Source: Methanoregula boonei 6A8 (GTDB lineage: Archaea > Halobacteriota > Methanomicrobia > Methanomicrobiales > Methanospirillaceae). From it: a stretch of DNA of 64,000 nucleotides. The DNA is taken from assembly GCF_000017625.1 (NCBI RefSeq), contig NC_009712.1:186001-250000 (forward strand), given 5' to 3'. Shown piece after piece: positions 43,720 to 53,573 of this stretch; within the stretch, counting starts at the first letter, position 1, and every line of letters starts with the position of its first letter. A program made the translations under genes and the position numbers. The notes beneath the pieces are model-generated. The model was not told the origin of the DNA and did not search any database. It saw only the letters and a program-made list of their open reading frames with translations.

Positions 43720-46311
43720 TCAGTTGATGGTCAGGCCCTGCATGACCGCTGATTCGGGCACGTCAAAGGTCTGGCTGGTTCCCTCGATCTGGTATTTCCC
43801 GGTAGCCTTTACATCATAGGGATTGCCCGTCGTGGAATAGGGAACAATAAATTCCCCGTTGACACTCTGCTGCCGGTAAGTGAAATTCCTGCCCTGGTTG
43901 GTGACCAGCGGAATATCGATGATACCGGATCCTTTGATATGGGCACCTTTGACGTACTCAAAGATCTTTACGTACTTCACATCACTCGTGTTCGTAGCGA
44001 GCTCGCTTGTGGGCGATTCGTGCACCAGGCGGTAGTTCTGCAGCGCTGGGATATCGGTGAGCGGCTGAACAAGGGAGGCACTCAGGACCGTTGCATGGTA
44101 ACCAGCTTGTGGATTCTGGTTGTACTGCGCAGCCCTGGCCGTTGCAGCTGATACGTTCATCGCCTCGGCATTGGTCACGACCGGGTAGGAGATGTGCGTA
44201 ACATTCGCATCGGCATACTCCACATAGTAGGCGTCAGAGGGTGTCGCCATGGACCCGTCGAAATTGTGGAGCCGTGAAACCATGGTCTCATAGTACGGCG
44301 CCTCATTGAGCATTGCAGTCTGGTAGCCGCTCGAAGGTGTCTGGCCTGGGATGAGCACGGTCATCTGGTACGGGGCTGCTGCCTCTGTGGCGTTGAACCA
44401 GGTTGCCATGGCCCAGAATTTGCCGGTATCCATCTCGATATCCGTTATCACGTACCGTGTCCCGTCATGATCGAGAATGGTATTTGCAGTCGACTCGTTG
44501 GTGGCCATGAAATACGCCGCAGATCCATCAGGGCCGCTGACCCCTGCCTGGAAGGGATTCGCGTTGGGGATCCGGTATGCGATATAGGTAATCATGTGGC
44601 CATAGTCCCACCAGGACATGACGCCGTAGGATGTATTGGGATAGGTAAAGGTGTTCTTGTCGTAGATAGTGTAATAATCGACCCCGGTAGCCGGTGTGTT
44701 GTTTGCCATCCAGACAAGTGAGTCCTTCCAGTCCTGGTTCATCATGAGCGGGTTACCGGAGGCATTGACATAGCTGTACGCAGCGGATGTGTAGGCAAAA
44801 AGCAGGCCCAGTCCCGCTGCAACCACCACGAGAGCAATGATCGCAAATCGAGGTGCAGCCTGCGTGGATTCCTGTTTCTGGGATTTTTTTGATTTTTTCC
44901 GTTTCTCTGCCGGATCACTTTTATCTGCAGCAGCATCCTTTCCGGTGCTACCGTTGATTGCTGAAATGAACCGGGTGATATCATCCCTGCCCCATGCGAA
45001 GGCGAAACTTACGCAGATGGCCGAGAGCAGCGCGACATTAACGGCAAGGTAGTATTCGTACCGGATGTGTTGGCAGGTCGAGTAAAAGATGATCGCCGAC
45101 CAGACCAGCGTGAAGACCTCATGGGGCCGGTCCTCGCGCCAGATACTGTACAGCGCTGCCAGGATCCCCCCTGCCATGAGGATGAGCCCGTAATTGAAGG
45201 TGGTCCATGCGGCTGCCACCGACCACCCCCGCGCTTCTTGGACAGTATCCGTCACTGGTGCCTGCCCGAAGAACTGGACCGCTGCACTGACAAGCTGGTT
45301 GAAGAACTGGGGTCCTGCCACATACAGGACTGCAGCGCCTATAACCGCAATGCCGACAAGAGACACCGGGTAATAGTATTTCGGCTGGTTTTTGAGGTAC
45401 CGGTGAAGGATGTAGAGTACAGCCGTGCCTAAAATGATGGCAAGGTAGGCAAAGACATGTCCCACAGAATAGTTAGCGAGATCGAGGCCGGGGCTCTTGA
45501 ACCCAAAGAGCACAAGGCCGATGATTGCCACCGCGAAAATAGTGGTATTTGCCACGAGCAGATATTCTGTAGGTCTCTCCCGGTATATGCAGATGATAAA
45601 CTGGATGACTGTGAAGATCACGACCATGAGGGCAAAGACGATCATCGTTGGCATCAGGAAGAGGCCCAGCAGGTAAGCGATACCCGCGAGCACCGACAAC
45701 AGCGCCGTTTTTTTCCATGTGGTGAAATTTTTCAGATCTATCTTTGCATCCTTTTCCGAGACAAGGATATAGAGGTACACTAAGCAGAACAGGGTCGAGA
45801 AGAGCACTTCGCCGATATGGTGATCGAAGTACCCGTACAGGGACCGGTAGAAAAACTGTCCTGAAACAATTGCGGTGAACCCTGCAGCAAGGAGTCCGGT
45901 CTTCCAGTCCCCGCAGATCTTCCCGACAAAGTACATCAGTACAACGGTCACCGCCGCCATTGCCACCGGGACAAGCAGGCAGATGCCGATGATCTCCGGG
46001 CGTGTTGTTGCCCCGGCGATCCAGCAGGCCAACCCGGAGATATAGATGAACAGCGGCCCCCAGTAGACATTACTCCCTACCGGGTACTGGGTCATCGGGT
46101 CAAACCAGGTATAAGTGAAATGATTGGCGAGCAGCTGCTCGACCTGGCGGAGGTTATAGAGTGGGTCGTCACTGCCCACCATGGAGAGGACATCAGTATG
46201 GCCCATGGAGAGCATGGGCAGCAGCCGGAGCCAGACCGCAAAGATCACAAAAAAGGCCAGGAGCCCCCCGATCAGCCAGTTCCGGCGGTTATAGAGATCG
46301 AATTGTACCAT
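43720..46311 (-). CDS. aglB: dolichyl-phosphooligosaccharide-protein glycotransferase (AglB/STT3)
   Basis: 863 residues. It transfers a lipid-linked glycan to Asn in N-x-S/T sequons of exported proteins. About thirteen membrane helices fill residues 10-520, with DP in the first external loop (VGSDDPLYNLRQVEQL) and a Lys-rich break near 470 (KRKKSKKSQK). The signature MSWWDYGHMI is near 566-575 in the external domain. The C-terminal 300 residues form the soluble domain. It is the last gene of the sugar cluster. A hairpin lies just before its start. Confidence 0.96.
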   Translation of the reverse strand: MVQFDLYNRRNWLIGGLLAFFVIFAVWLRLLPMLSMGHTDVLSMVGSDDPLYNLRQVEQLLANHFTYTWFDPMTQYPVGSNVYWGPLFIYISGLACWIAGATTRPEIIGICLLVPVAMAAVTVVLMYFVGKICGDWKTGLLAAGFTAIVSGQFFYRSLYGYFDHHIGEVLFSTLFCLVYLYILVSEKDAKIDLKNFTTWKKTALLSVLAGIAYLLGLFLMPTMIVFALMVVIFTVIQFIICIYRERPTEYLLVANTTIFAVAIIGLVLFGFKSPGLDLANYSVGHVFAYLAIILGTAVLYILHRYLKNQPKYYYPVSLVGIAVIGAAVLYVAGPQFFNQLVSAAVQFFGQAPVTDTVQEARGWSVAAAWTTFNYGLILMAGGILAALYSIWREDRPHEVFTLVWSAIIFYSTCQHIRYEYYLAVNVALLSAICVSFAFAWGRDDITRFISAINGSTGKDAAADKSDPAEKRKKSKKSQKQESTQAAPRFAIIALVVVAAGLGLLFAYTSAAYSYVNASGNPLMMNQDWKDSLVWMANNTPATGVDYYTIYDKNTFTYPNTSYGVMSWWDYGHMITYIAYRIPNANPFQAGVSGPDGSAAYFMATNESTANTILDHDGTRYVITDIEMDTGKFWAMATWFNATEAAAPYQMTVLIPGQTPSSGYQTAMLNEAPYYETMVSRLHNFDGSMATPSDAYYVEYADANVTHISYPVVTNAEAMNVSAATARAAQYNQNPQAGYHATVLSASLVQPLTDIPALQNYRLVHESPTSELATNTSDVKYVKIFEYVKGAHIKGSGIIDIPLVTNQGRNFTYRQQSVNGEFIVPYSTTGNPYDVKATGKYQIEGTSQTFDVPESAVMQGLTIN

Positions 46312-46315
46312 AGAT

Positions 46316-46338
46316 CAACCTTACAGAATACAAGGTTG
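46316..46338 (-). promoter_or_regulatory. hairpin directly upstream of the aglB start
   Basis: On the transcript CAACCTT (46338-46332) pairs perfectly with AAGGTTG (46322-46316) over a 9-base loop; the ATG follows 4 bases later. The second arm contains the only ribosome-binding-like bases (AAGGTTGAT), so pairing may hide them. This is inference. Confidence 0.4.
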
Positions 46339-46368
46339 TTTTTTGTGCATAATCATTTGGCTTGTCGC

Positions 46369-47505
46369 TTAAGTGCATAATTCTGAAAGGATATTCTCGA
46401 ACTGGCGGGCCTTCTCCCTCCAGCTGTAGTTTTCGAGATTAATCCGGAAGGTGGCCGGGTGATCCATCTGATATTTGATCCGGTCGACAAACTCCTCCCG
46501 TGTCCGGTACACAAAGAGGTTTGGGCCCCCGATGCGGGTTACATCCGGGATCGGGCGCATGACGATCGGTTTTCCACAGGCAGAGTACTCAAAAAACTTG
46601 TTGGGCAGGGCAATGTCTACCCATTGGGGCGGTGAGAGAGGAATCGTGCAGACATCCATGCAGGCATTGAACCGGGGAAGCTCCGCGTAGGGTTTTGTCC
46701 CGGTAAAGATCACCCGGTTGGCAACGCCGAGGGATTGTGCAAGCGCCCGGAGCTCTTTTTCATAATCGGTAAAGAGCGATCCCCCGATAATAAGGAGACG
46801 CGTGGCCTTACGGTACCGGATTAGCTCCGGAAGCGCCCGGATCATCTCGTCGATTGCATACCAGCGCTCGATGCTCCCGGAAAAACCAATAACAAATTCA
46901 CCAGGCCCGATACCCAGTTCCTGCCGGGTCCGGGATCCGTCCTGCGGCACGAAGATATCGGTATCCACACCGTTTGTGATGAGCTCGGCGGAGAATCCCA
47001 GGTGTTTGAGTTTATCCACCAGTGATGGGGAGACCGTAGTGATCCGGTTGCTGCGGGTGAGGTTCCTTCTCGTGATCTCCCAGACTCCTCTCCGGACGGT
47101 ATCTGCCAGGAACCGGTTTTTGAAATATGCTGCGGCAGAATCGGGGAACCAGTCCTTGAGATCGAAGACCGCCGGCACATGGTTTTTCTTTGCCGCAGAG
47201 ATGACCGCTGCCCCGGCAAGGACGTGTGCGGCAACAACAACATCGATCTTTTTTTCCCGGATAATCCTGTTGAAGATATAGTAGTGATAGGGCGCATTGA
47301 TCGTATAGTGGAGAAGCGGACTCTTTACCGGGAACTGCGTTGCCTCCTCCACGATAAGCCGGGTGGGGCGGGGAGCCCCTCGGCTAACATGGAAATGCGC
47401 CACGTGTACCTCATGGCGTTTGGCAAGTTCCTCGAAGATATAGTGGTGCCGCGACGGGACGGGGTGGTGGATGTAATCCTGCGTGGAGACAAGGAGGATT
47501 TTCAT
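46369..47505 (-). CDS. glycosyltransferase, GT4/GT1 family
   Basis: 378 residues, GT-B fold. The C-terminal half has FVIGFSGSIERWYAIDEMI near 210, RLLIIGGSLF near 255 and the acidic donor-binding region with FEYSACGKPIVM near 328. The N-terminal half starts KILLVSTQDYIHHPVPSRHH. It probably adds a sugar to a lipid-linked glycan that AglB uses; donor and acceptor are not known. It is 57 bases upstream of aglB on the same strand. Confidence 0.9.
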   Translation of the reverse strand: MKILLVSTQDYIHHPVPSRHHYIFEELAKRHEVHVAHFHVSRGAPRPTRLIVEEATQFPVKSPLLHYTINAPYHYYIFNRIIREKKIDVVVAAHVLAGAAVISAAKKNHVPAVFDLKDWFPDSAAAYFKNRFLADTVRRGVWEITRRNLTRSNRITTVSPSLVDKLKHLGFSAELITNGVDTDIFVPQDGSRTRQELGIGPGEFVIGFSGSIERWYAIDEMIRALPELIRYRKATRLLIIGGSLFTDYEKELRALAQSLGVANRVIFTGTKPYAELPRFNACMDVCTIPLSPPQWVDIALPNKFFEYSACGKPIVMRPIPDVTRIGGPNLFVYRTREEFVDRIKYQMDHPATFRINLENYSWREKARQFENILSELCT

Positions 47506-47553
47506 GAGGTACCTCGAATCTGCCTGGTTTTCCGGGGAAGTGGTGAACTATGA

Positions 47554-48162
47554 TCAGCGTTTTCGCTGAATTGGGGCAATCTGCGTCGGCAGGTCCCGGA
47601 TCTTTGCTGGTGCACCCACGGCAAGCATGTGCGCCGGTACGTCACGGGTTACTACCGCTGCTGCCGCAACAAGTGCCCCCTCACCGATGTGGACACCCGG
47701 GAGGATGGTTGCATTGGCCCCGATGGCAGCATCGCATTCGACTACGGGCCCGACAAGTCCCCCTATCCCTGAAGGGGGGTACCGGTCGTTTGTGAGCACC
47801 GCATTGGGCCCGATGAACACCCGGTCCCCGATCTCTGTGCTGGTGGGGATATATACCATGCTCTGGAGATTGACATCATCCCCGATCCGGGTATTCCCCT
47901 CGATGATAGCTCCCGTTCCGATAGAGACGTGATTCCCGATCCGGGTCTTCTCCCGGATCATGACATTGTGCCCGGTCTGGAACCGGTCCCCAATAACGAC
48001 CTCACAGTAGATGATGGTTCCGGACCGGAGCACCGCATCCTTTCCGATTGTTGTCCCGTCAAATCCGCTCTTTCCCATGAATTCCCGCGAGGGAAATCCC
48101 AGCGTTACCGGCTCGAAAACCTGCGAACCGGCGCCGATCCTGTTCTTCCCGTACTCGATCAT
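47554..48162 (-). CDS. left-handed beta-helix (hexapeptide) acyltransferase
   Basis: 202 residues from ATG 48162, which overlaps the glmS stop by 4 bases. Residues about 40-180 are hexapeptide repeats (for example IGDRF, IGNHV, IGDDV, IGANA, IGEGA). The end [18 protein letters not shown] is typical of sugar N- or O-acetyltransferases. It resembles enzymes that N-acetylate UDP-3-amino sugars for N-glycans. A loop [13 protein letters not shown] contains a likely acceptor-site residue. Confidence 0.88.
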   Translation of the reverse strand: MIEYGKNRIGAGSQVFEPVTLGFPSREFMGKSGFDGTTIGKDAVLRSGTIIYCEVVIGDRFQTGHNVMIREKTRIGNHVSIGTGAIIEGNTRIGDDVNLQSMVYIPTSTEIGDRVFIGPNAVLTNDRYPPSGIGGLVGPVVECDAAIGANATILPGVHIGEGALVAAAAVVTRDVPAHMLAVGAPAKIRDLPTQIAPIQRKR

Positions 48163-49901
48163 TCCACCGTCACGCTCTTTGCAAGGTTCCTTGGTTTGTC
48201 GATATCCCGTCCCAGCGCCACGGCAGTCCGGTACGCCAGTATCTGGAGTACCACAAGACTTGTTAGCACATGAACAAAGAGGTGCGCCTTTGGGAGCGGG
48301 ATAAAAACATCCGCAATATCGGGCAGATCCGGGTCCCCTTCGCTGCCTAAGGCAATTACCGGTGCCCCGCGGGCCTTGCATTCCTTGATATTGGAGACCA
48401 TGACGCCGTAGGTTTCTCCCGGTATGCAGATGGCAATCACCGGGGTCTCCGGAGAGAGGAGGGCAAAGGGCCCGTGCTTGAGCTCCCCGGCTGCATATCC
48501 TTCGGCATGGATATAGGAGATCTCCTTCATCTTGAGGGCTCCCTCCAGCGCCACCGGGTAGAACGGTCCGCGCCCGATATAGAAGATGCTTTTTGCGTCC
48601 CTGCAGAGATCGACAGCCGCCTCGGGATCCATGAGAAGTACGTTCTCGATTGCCTGGTGTGCATGCAAGAGGATTTCGCTGTACCTGCCCTCGGCACGTG
48701 CATTGATGATCTGCATGAGCACCGCAAGCTGGGCAACGAACGACTTGGTGGCCGCAACGCTGATCTCCGGCCCGGCCCGCATGAACAGGGTGGTATCCGC
48801 GATCCTGCTAGCTGAACTTCCCAGGATGTTGGTGATGGCAAGGGTCCGGCAATTATGGGCCCTAGCCTGTTTCATGGCTGCAAGGGTATCTGCGGTCTCC
48901 CCTGACTGAGTGATCCCAATCACAAGACCCTCCACCGGTGGGGGGAAGTACTTGAACTCCGAGGCAAAATCCACCCGTGCGGGGATTTCGCAGGACTCTT
49001 CGAGGAGATACTTGAAGATCAGCCCGGCATGGTACGAGGAACCGCATGCGACAAGGGAGATTGAGGGGGCTTTGCAGACAAATGACGGGAGGGTACGCCT
49101 GTCGGTTGCCCGCAGGGTTGAAAAGAACGCCTGTGGCTGCTCGTAGATCTCCTTTTGCATGTAGTGGTCAAACCCGCCCTTCCTGACTTCTTCGGGGGAC
49201 CAGTCGATGAGCTCCACCGGCCTTTTCACCGGATGGGTGCCCTGCCAGAGCTCAATGCCGGTCCGCGTCAGGCGGGCGATGTCTCCGTCTTCGAGAAAGA
49301 CTGCCCGTTCGGTATATTCAAGGACAGGTGTCATGTCCGATGCAGCGAAGTACTCGTTGTCACCCATCCCGAGCACGAGCGGGCTTGCGTTCCGGGCCGC
49401 GACAATGCAGTCCGAACCGGCGGCGATGACCAGGATTGCATAGGATCCTTCCAGAAGGGGGAGTGTGTCCCTGACTGCGGAGAGCAGGTCAGCGGTTTTT
49501 GCGTACTGCTCTTCGACAAGGTGTACGATCACCTCGGTATCCGTTTCCGACCGGAACGCGTGTCCCCGCTTTTCAAGCCCTTTCCTGAGTTCCGCATAAT
49601 TTTCAATGATCCCGTTATGGACAAGTGCAATACGGCCGGTGCAGTCGGTGTGCGGGTGTGCGTTTACATCGTTTGGAATGCCGTGCGTTGCCCAACGGGT
49701 GTGGCCGATGCCGATGGTCCCATGCAGCCGGATGGCGGCGGCGTGCTCCGAGATCCGCCCTTTGTGTTTCTCCAGTTCGAGCTGGTCTCCGAGTGTGGCA
49801 ACACCAAAGGAGTCGTACCCCCGGTACTCGAGTTTTTTGAGGCCTTCGAGGATCAGGGGAGCTGCCTTCCTCCTCCCGATATACCCGACAATGCCGCACA
49901 C
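48159..49901 (-). CDS. glmS: glutamine-fructose-6-phosphate aminotransferase (isomerizing)
   Basis: 580 residues. Cys2 of MCGIVGYIG is the glutaminase nucleophile. Residues 1-215 form the Ntn amidotransferase domain (RYRGYDS-like [15 protein letters not shown]). Two SIS domains follow (GSSYHAG near 290, [10 protein letters not shown] near 332, TKSFVAQL near 382). It makes glucosamine-6-phosphate from fructose-6-phosphate, the first step to UDP-GlcNAc. It lies 1 base after the GlmU-like gene. Confidence 0.96.
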   Translation of the reverse strand: MCGIVGYIGRRKAAPLILEGLKKLEYRGYDSFGVATLGDQLELEKHKGRISEHAAAIRLHGTIGIGHTRWATHGIPNDVNAHPHTDCTGRIALVHNGIIENYAELRKGLEKRGHAFRSETDTEVIVHLVEEQYAKTADLLSAVRDTLPLLEGSYAILVIAAGSDCIVAARNASPLVLGMGDNEYFAASDMTPVLEYTERAVFLEDGDIARLTRTGIELWQGTHPVKRPVELIDWSPEEVRKGGFDHYMQKEIYEQPQAFFSTLRATDRRTLPSFVCKAPSISLVACGSSYHAGLIFKYLLEESCEIPARVDFASEFKYFPPPVEGLVIGITQSGETADTLAAMKQARAHNCRTLAITNILGSSASRIADTTLFMRAGPEISVAATKSFVAQLAVLMQIINARAEGRYSEILLHAHQAIENVLLMDPEAAVDLCRDAKSIFYIGRGPFYPVALEGALKMKEISYIHAEGYAAGELKHGPFALLSPETPVIAICIPGETYGVMVSNIKECKARGAPVIALGSEGDPDLPDIADVFIPLPKAHLFVHVLTSLVVLQILAYRTAVALGRDIDKPRNLAKSVTVE

Positions 49902-49902
49902 G

Positions 49903-51057
49903 TCATATCACCAGGGTGCCATCCGGGATGACGCAGGAGCTCACGTTCCGGTCCCCTTCGAGAGTGGCATTGTTCCCTATTATGCAGTTGCGGAGCTGCG
50001 AGAACGGGCCGCAGGCAACATTGTCCCCCAGGATGGCGCCGAATCGCGAGCGGACCGGTGCTCCCTCGATCTCCAGGATGCCGTTTGCGGTTCCCACCGA
50101 GGTATGATCGGCCAGGCCGCATCGTTCCCCGATAACAGCGTCAACAACCCGGGAGTGGGAGGCGATTGCGGTATCGTCCATGATGATGGAATTCCCCAGC
50201 ACGCAGAGCGGTTCGATGGTGACCCGGGAGCCGATACTGGTGTTGGGGAGGATGCAGCAGTTCGGTCCGATCGTGCAGTTGTCCCCGATGATCACCGGGC
50301 CCGTGATCACGGTGTTCGGCCCGATAGTAGTGCATTTCCCGATCCGGACCGGCCCGTGGATCGTTGCATGCCGGCTTGCGCTCCCTTCCCGTGCAGCGGG
50401 GAGGTGTTTGAGCAGGCGCTGGTTGAGGCGGATGAGATCCCAAGGGTAGATGGCATCCTGCCAGTCATCGGCAGTAATTGCCTGAAGGGACCCTCCCTCT
50501 GCAATCATTGCTGCGACCGCTTCTGTGATGTCATTGCCCCGGATGTACCTGAAGAAGTCCGTGGTGAGTGCGTATATGCCGGTGCTCACTAGGAAACTCA
50601 GTGCATGCTCCGGTTTTTCCTCAATACTGTCTACTTGCCCCTCCCTGACGGTAACCACGCCGAAATTGGAAGGACTGGGGTGTTCCTTGATGAGGACTGC
50701 GTTCCTGGCATCTTTGATCTTTGCGATCGATTGTGCGTCGATATAATTGTCCCCGGGCAGGAGGAGGAAATCCCCGGAAATCTGCTTCTCTGCCTGCCTG
50801 AGGGCGTGTGCTGTCCCGAGCTGCCGGTCCTGGACAACCACTTCTATGGGAAGATCGAGCTGGTTCAAAAACCGGGTCACCTGCTCCCTGCGGTACCCGA
50901 CCACGACGATGATATCGCGGATGCCGTTTGCTTCCAGTGCATCGATCGTGTACGCGATGATGGGACGGTTTGCCACCGGGATCATCGCCTTAGGCCTGCT
51001 CCACGTGAGCGGCCGGACCCTTTTACCCTCGCCTGCTGCAAGAATGACTGCCTGCAT
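49903..51057 (-). CDS. bifunctional sugar-1-phosphate nucleotidyltransferase / acetyltransferase (GlmU-like), paralogue 2
   Basis: 384 residues. LAAGEGKRVRPLTWSRPKAM (residues 6-25) is the nucleotidyltransferase signature, and a left-handed beta-helix begins near 235 (PVRIGKCTTIG, then many IG repeats). It is homologous to the next gene. By the archaeal GlmU model it can form UDP-GlcNAc from glucosamine-1-phosphate, but it may use another hexose or dTTP. The two paralogues are 8 bases apart. Confidence 0.9.
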   Translation of the reverse strand: MQAVILAAGEGKRVRPLTWSRPKAMIPVANRPIIAYTIDALEANGIRDIIVVVGYRREQVTRFLNQLDLPIEVVVQDRQLGTAHALRQAEKQISGDFLLLPGDNYIDAQSIAKIKDARNAVLIKEHPSPSNFGVVTVREGQVDSIEEKPEHALSFLVSTGIYALTTDFFRYIRGNDITEAVAAMIAEGGSLQAITADDWQDAIYPWDLIRLNQRLLKHLPAAREGSASRHATIHGPVRIGKCTTIGPNTVITGPVIIGDNCTIGPNCCILPNTSIGSRVTIEPLCVLGNSIIMDDTAIASHSRVVDAVIGERCGLADHTSVGTANGILEIEGAPVRSRFGAILGDNVACGPFSQLRNCIIGNNATLEGDRNVSSCVIPDGTLVI

Positions 51058-51065
51058 ACCTTCAC

Positions 51066-52265
51066 CTACCGGATCGCCGCGTCCTCGCCAAAACTCCCTT
51101 CGATAACCGAGTTGGGCGCGAACTGTGCATTGCTGCCGATCACCGATCCGACATTGACCGAACAGTTGATCCCAAAGTGCACGTTGTCCCCGACAACCGC
51201 GCCAAATTTGGTGTGCCGGGTATCCTTCCCACCGGCCTTTACCGGGCCATGATCGTGCCTGAGATTTGCAATCTTGGTCCCTGCACCGAAATTACACCCG
51301 CTGCCGATCACCGAATCACCGATATAGTTGAAGTGGGGAATCTTGGTCCTTGCCATGACAACCGTGTTCTTGATCTCGGTGCAGTGCCCGATGTGGCTTT
51401 CGTCGCCGATGCTCGTGGCTCCCCTGATATAGGCATGCGGCCCGATCCGGCAGTTCTTTCCTATGATGCAGGGCCCCTCGATGTATGTGCCCGATTTTAT
51501 CACAGTGCCTTCACCGACTGCCACAGGGCCCAAGAGATGGACACCCTCCTCAACGATGCCCTCGTTCTGAGAATTGAGCCCCAAAAGGAGGGCAGCATTT
51601 GCATCGAGCAGGTCCCAGGGATATCCTATATCCCTCCATGTTGAGAGGGGGACTGCTCCCAGATCATGCCGTGCGATAAGGATGCCAAGAGCATCAGTGA
51701 GCTCGAGTTCGCCCCGCTCCGAGAGCCTGATCCCGGCGAGCAGCTCAAAGATCTCCGGGGTAAAGGAATACGCCCCGGCATTGATGATGTTGGATTTCGG
51801 GTGTTTCGATTTCTCCTCTAATGAGAGGACCCGGCCGTCTTCCACGAGTACGACTCCGAAGTCCCCGGGATGGTCGGTGGTGCTCGTTCCCATGGCAGGC
51901 GCCGGTGCATCGATCATCCGGGCTATGTCGGCAGAGGAGAGGATCATGTCCCCGTTCATTGCAAGGAACGGGCCTGTGACAAGGTCCTGTGCCGAGCGGA
52001 GGGCATCTGCGGTTCCCGACTGTTGCCGCTGCGGTGCATATGCCACCTGGATCCCGAAGCGTTCCCCGTTTCCGAAATGGTTCCGGACCTCACGCTCCCC
52101 ATACCCGACCACAAAGACAAATTCGGTGATGCCGGCATCCCGGGCCGCAAGTACAAGATGCTCCATCATCGGGCGGTTTGCCACCGGGAGCATCACTTTC
52201 GGTCGCCGGGCAGTAAGGGGACGCATGCGTTTTCCCTCCCCCGCTGCCAGCACAACGCATTGCAT
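51066..52265 (-). CDS. bifunctional sugar-1-phosphate nucleotidyltransferase / acetyltransferase (GlmU-like), paralogue 1
   Basis: 399 residues from ATG 52265 (MQCVVLAAGEG). The nucleotidyltransferase domain has GEGKRMRPLTARRPKVMLPV and MNGDMI. The beta-helix contains PHFNYIGDSVIGSGCNFGAG (about 300-320), like the acetyl-acceptor site of archaeal GlmU. It is the better UDP-GlcNAc synthase candidate of the pair because this loop is complete. It follows the phosphoglucosamine mutase by 24 bases. Confidence 0.91.
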   Translation of the reverse strand: MQCVVLAAGEGKRMRPLTARRPKVMLPVANRPMMEHLVLAARDAGITEFVFVVGYGEREVRNHFGNGERFGIQVAYAPQRQQSGTADALRSAQDLVTGPFLAMNGDMILSSADIARMIDAPAPAMGTSTTDHPGDFGVVLVEDGRVLSLEEKSKHPKSNIINAGAYSFTPEIFELLAGIRLSERGELELTDALGILIARHDLGAVPLSTWRDIGYPWDLLDANAALLLGLNSQNEGIVEEGVHLLGPVAVGEGTVIKSGTYIEGPCIIGKNCRIGPHAYIRGATSIGDESHIGHCTEIKNTVVMARTKIPHFNYIGDSVIGSGCNFGAGTKIANLRHDHGPVKAGGKDTRHTKFGAVVGDNVHFGINCSVNVGSVIGSNAQFAPNSVIEGSFGEDAAIR

Positions 52266-52289
52266 GGGTAAAACTCTCTCCTGCAATAG

Positions 52290-53540
52290 TTAAGCAGTTT
52301 TCCCCTGCCGGATGCGCTCTTTTGCCAGCGCAAGCATCGCCTTTGCAGCCGAAAGCGTGGTACCCTCGGCCGTGATCCGGATCTTGGGTTCGGTACCGCT
52401 TGCCCGGACAAGATACCACCCGCTTTCACCTGACACCCGGATACCATCGGTCGGGTTCTCTGCCCCAAGAGCGGTAACTACCTCTCGTGCTCTCTCGTGA
52501 GGGATCGATTCCCGAAGGATAGGGTAGGCCGGCATCTCGTCCAGCCGTTCTGCCACATCGCAGCCCGAGGCGATCTCGCAGAAGAGGGCTGCGGCAAAGG
52601 GGCCGTCCGGGCAATACGAGATCTGCGGGAAGATCCAGGCGCCGCTCGGTTCACCGCCGAAGGATCCCCACGAGAGCAGTTCCTCGGAGACAAATGCATC
52701 CCCGACGGGGGTACGGTGTACCTCTGCCACTTCCTCGATGATCATGGACGCATCGCTGGTGGTGACCACCCGGTGTGCATCCAGGTGCTCGGCAAAGAGG
52801 AGGAGAAGATGATCGCCGTCGATGTACCTGCCCCGGTTATCAAATGCCATCATCCGGTCCGCATCCCCGTCATGGACAACTGCACAGTCAGCCCCGGTCT
52901 TTTTCACCATCTCGCCCACGTACCCGAGATGCTCCGCGAGCGGTTCCGATGGCCTGCTAAAGAACCCGGATGGATTGCAGGAGATGCAGGTGGTTTTTAC
53001 CCCGGCTTTGGCAAGAATGTCCGGGGTCATGACGGAACCGGCCCCGTTGCCGCAGTCTATTACCACGGAGAGTCCGGGATCGAGGGAAACCTTATCCAGA
53101 ACCTCTACCTTGTGGGGTGTCAGCGCATCAAAGGATACTTCCGTGCCCTGGTGCTGCCAGTCAGCCCAGCGGGGTTCTTTGAGCAACTCTTCTGTTTCCC
53201 TCTGCTGGGCCTGCACAAACGAGGAACCGTCCGGGTTGAAGAGCTTGATCCCGTTGTATTCCTCGGGATTATGAGATGCGGTGATCATGCACCCGGCCTT
53301 TGCGGTGCGGGCGCTGTACGCCACCGAGGGGGTGGGAGCAATACCGGTGAAACGTGCCCGGCCCCCGGCCGCGGTGATGCCTGATATGACGGCCCGGGCA
53401 AGCAGGGGGCTTGTGGTCCGGGAGTCGGTCCCCACGATGCAGTCGGGAAAGCGCTCCCCAAGGATCGCCCCGACCGCAAGTGCGGTTTCGACAAGCGGGC
53501 CACTGAACAGCTGGCGGATCCCCGAAGATCCAAACAACAT
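52290..53540 (-). CDS. phosphoglucosamine mutase-type phosphohexomutase
   Basis: 416 residues. The catalytic Ser89 lies in MITASHNPEEYNGIK, the metal loop is DGDADRM near 222-228, and the C-terminal phosphate site is VRASGTEPKIRI. It interconverts hexosamine 6- and 1-phosphates. The position directly before the GlmU/GlmS genes favours glucosamine; phosphomannomutase activity is the alternative. Confidence 0.92.
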   Translation of the reverse strand: MLFGSSGIRQLFSGPLVETALAVGAILGERFPDCIVGTDSRTTSPLLARAVISGITAAGGRARFTGIAPTPSVAYSARTAKAGCMITASHNPEEYNGIKLFNPDGSSFVQAQQRETEELLKEPRWADWQHQGTEVSFDALTPHKVEVLDKVSLDPGLSVVIDCGNGAGSVMTPDILAKAGVKTTCISCNPSGFFSRPSEPLAEHLGYVGEMVKKTGADCAVVHDGDADRMMAFDNRGRYIDGDHLLLLFAEHLDAHRVVTTSDASMIIEEVAEVHRTPVGDAFVSEELLSWGSFGGEPSGAWIFPQISYCPDGPFAAALFCEIASGCDVAERLDEMPAYPILRESIPHERAREVVTALGAENPTDGIRVSGESGWYLVRASGTEPKIRITAEGTTLSAAKAMLALAKERIRQGKTA

Positions 53541-53573
53541 GCATGAGGGTGGGCGCTTGGGATAAAAAGAGTT

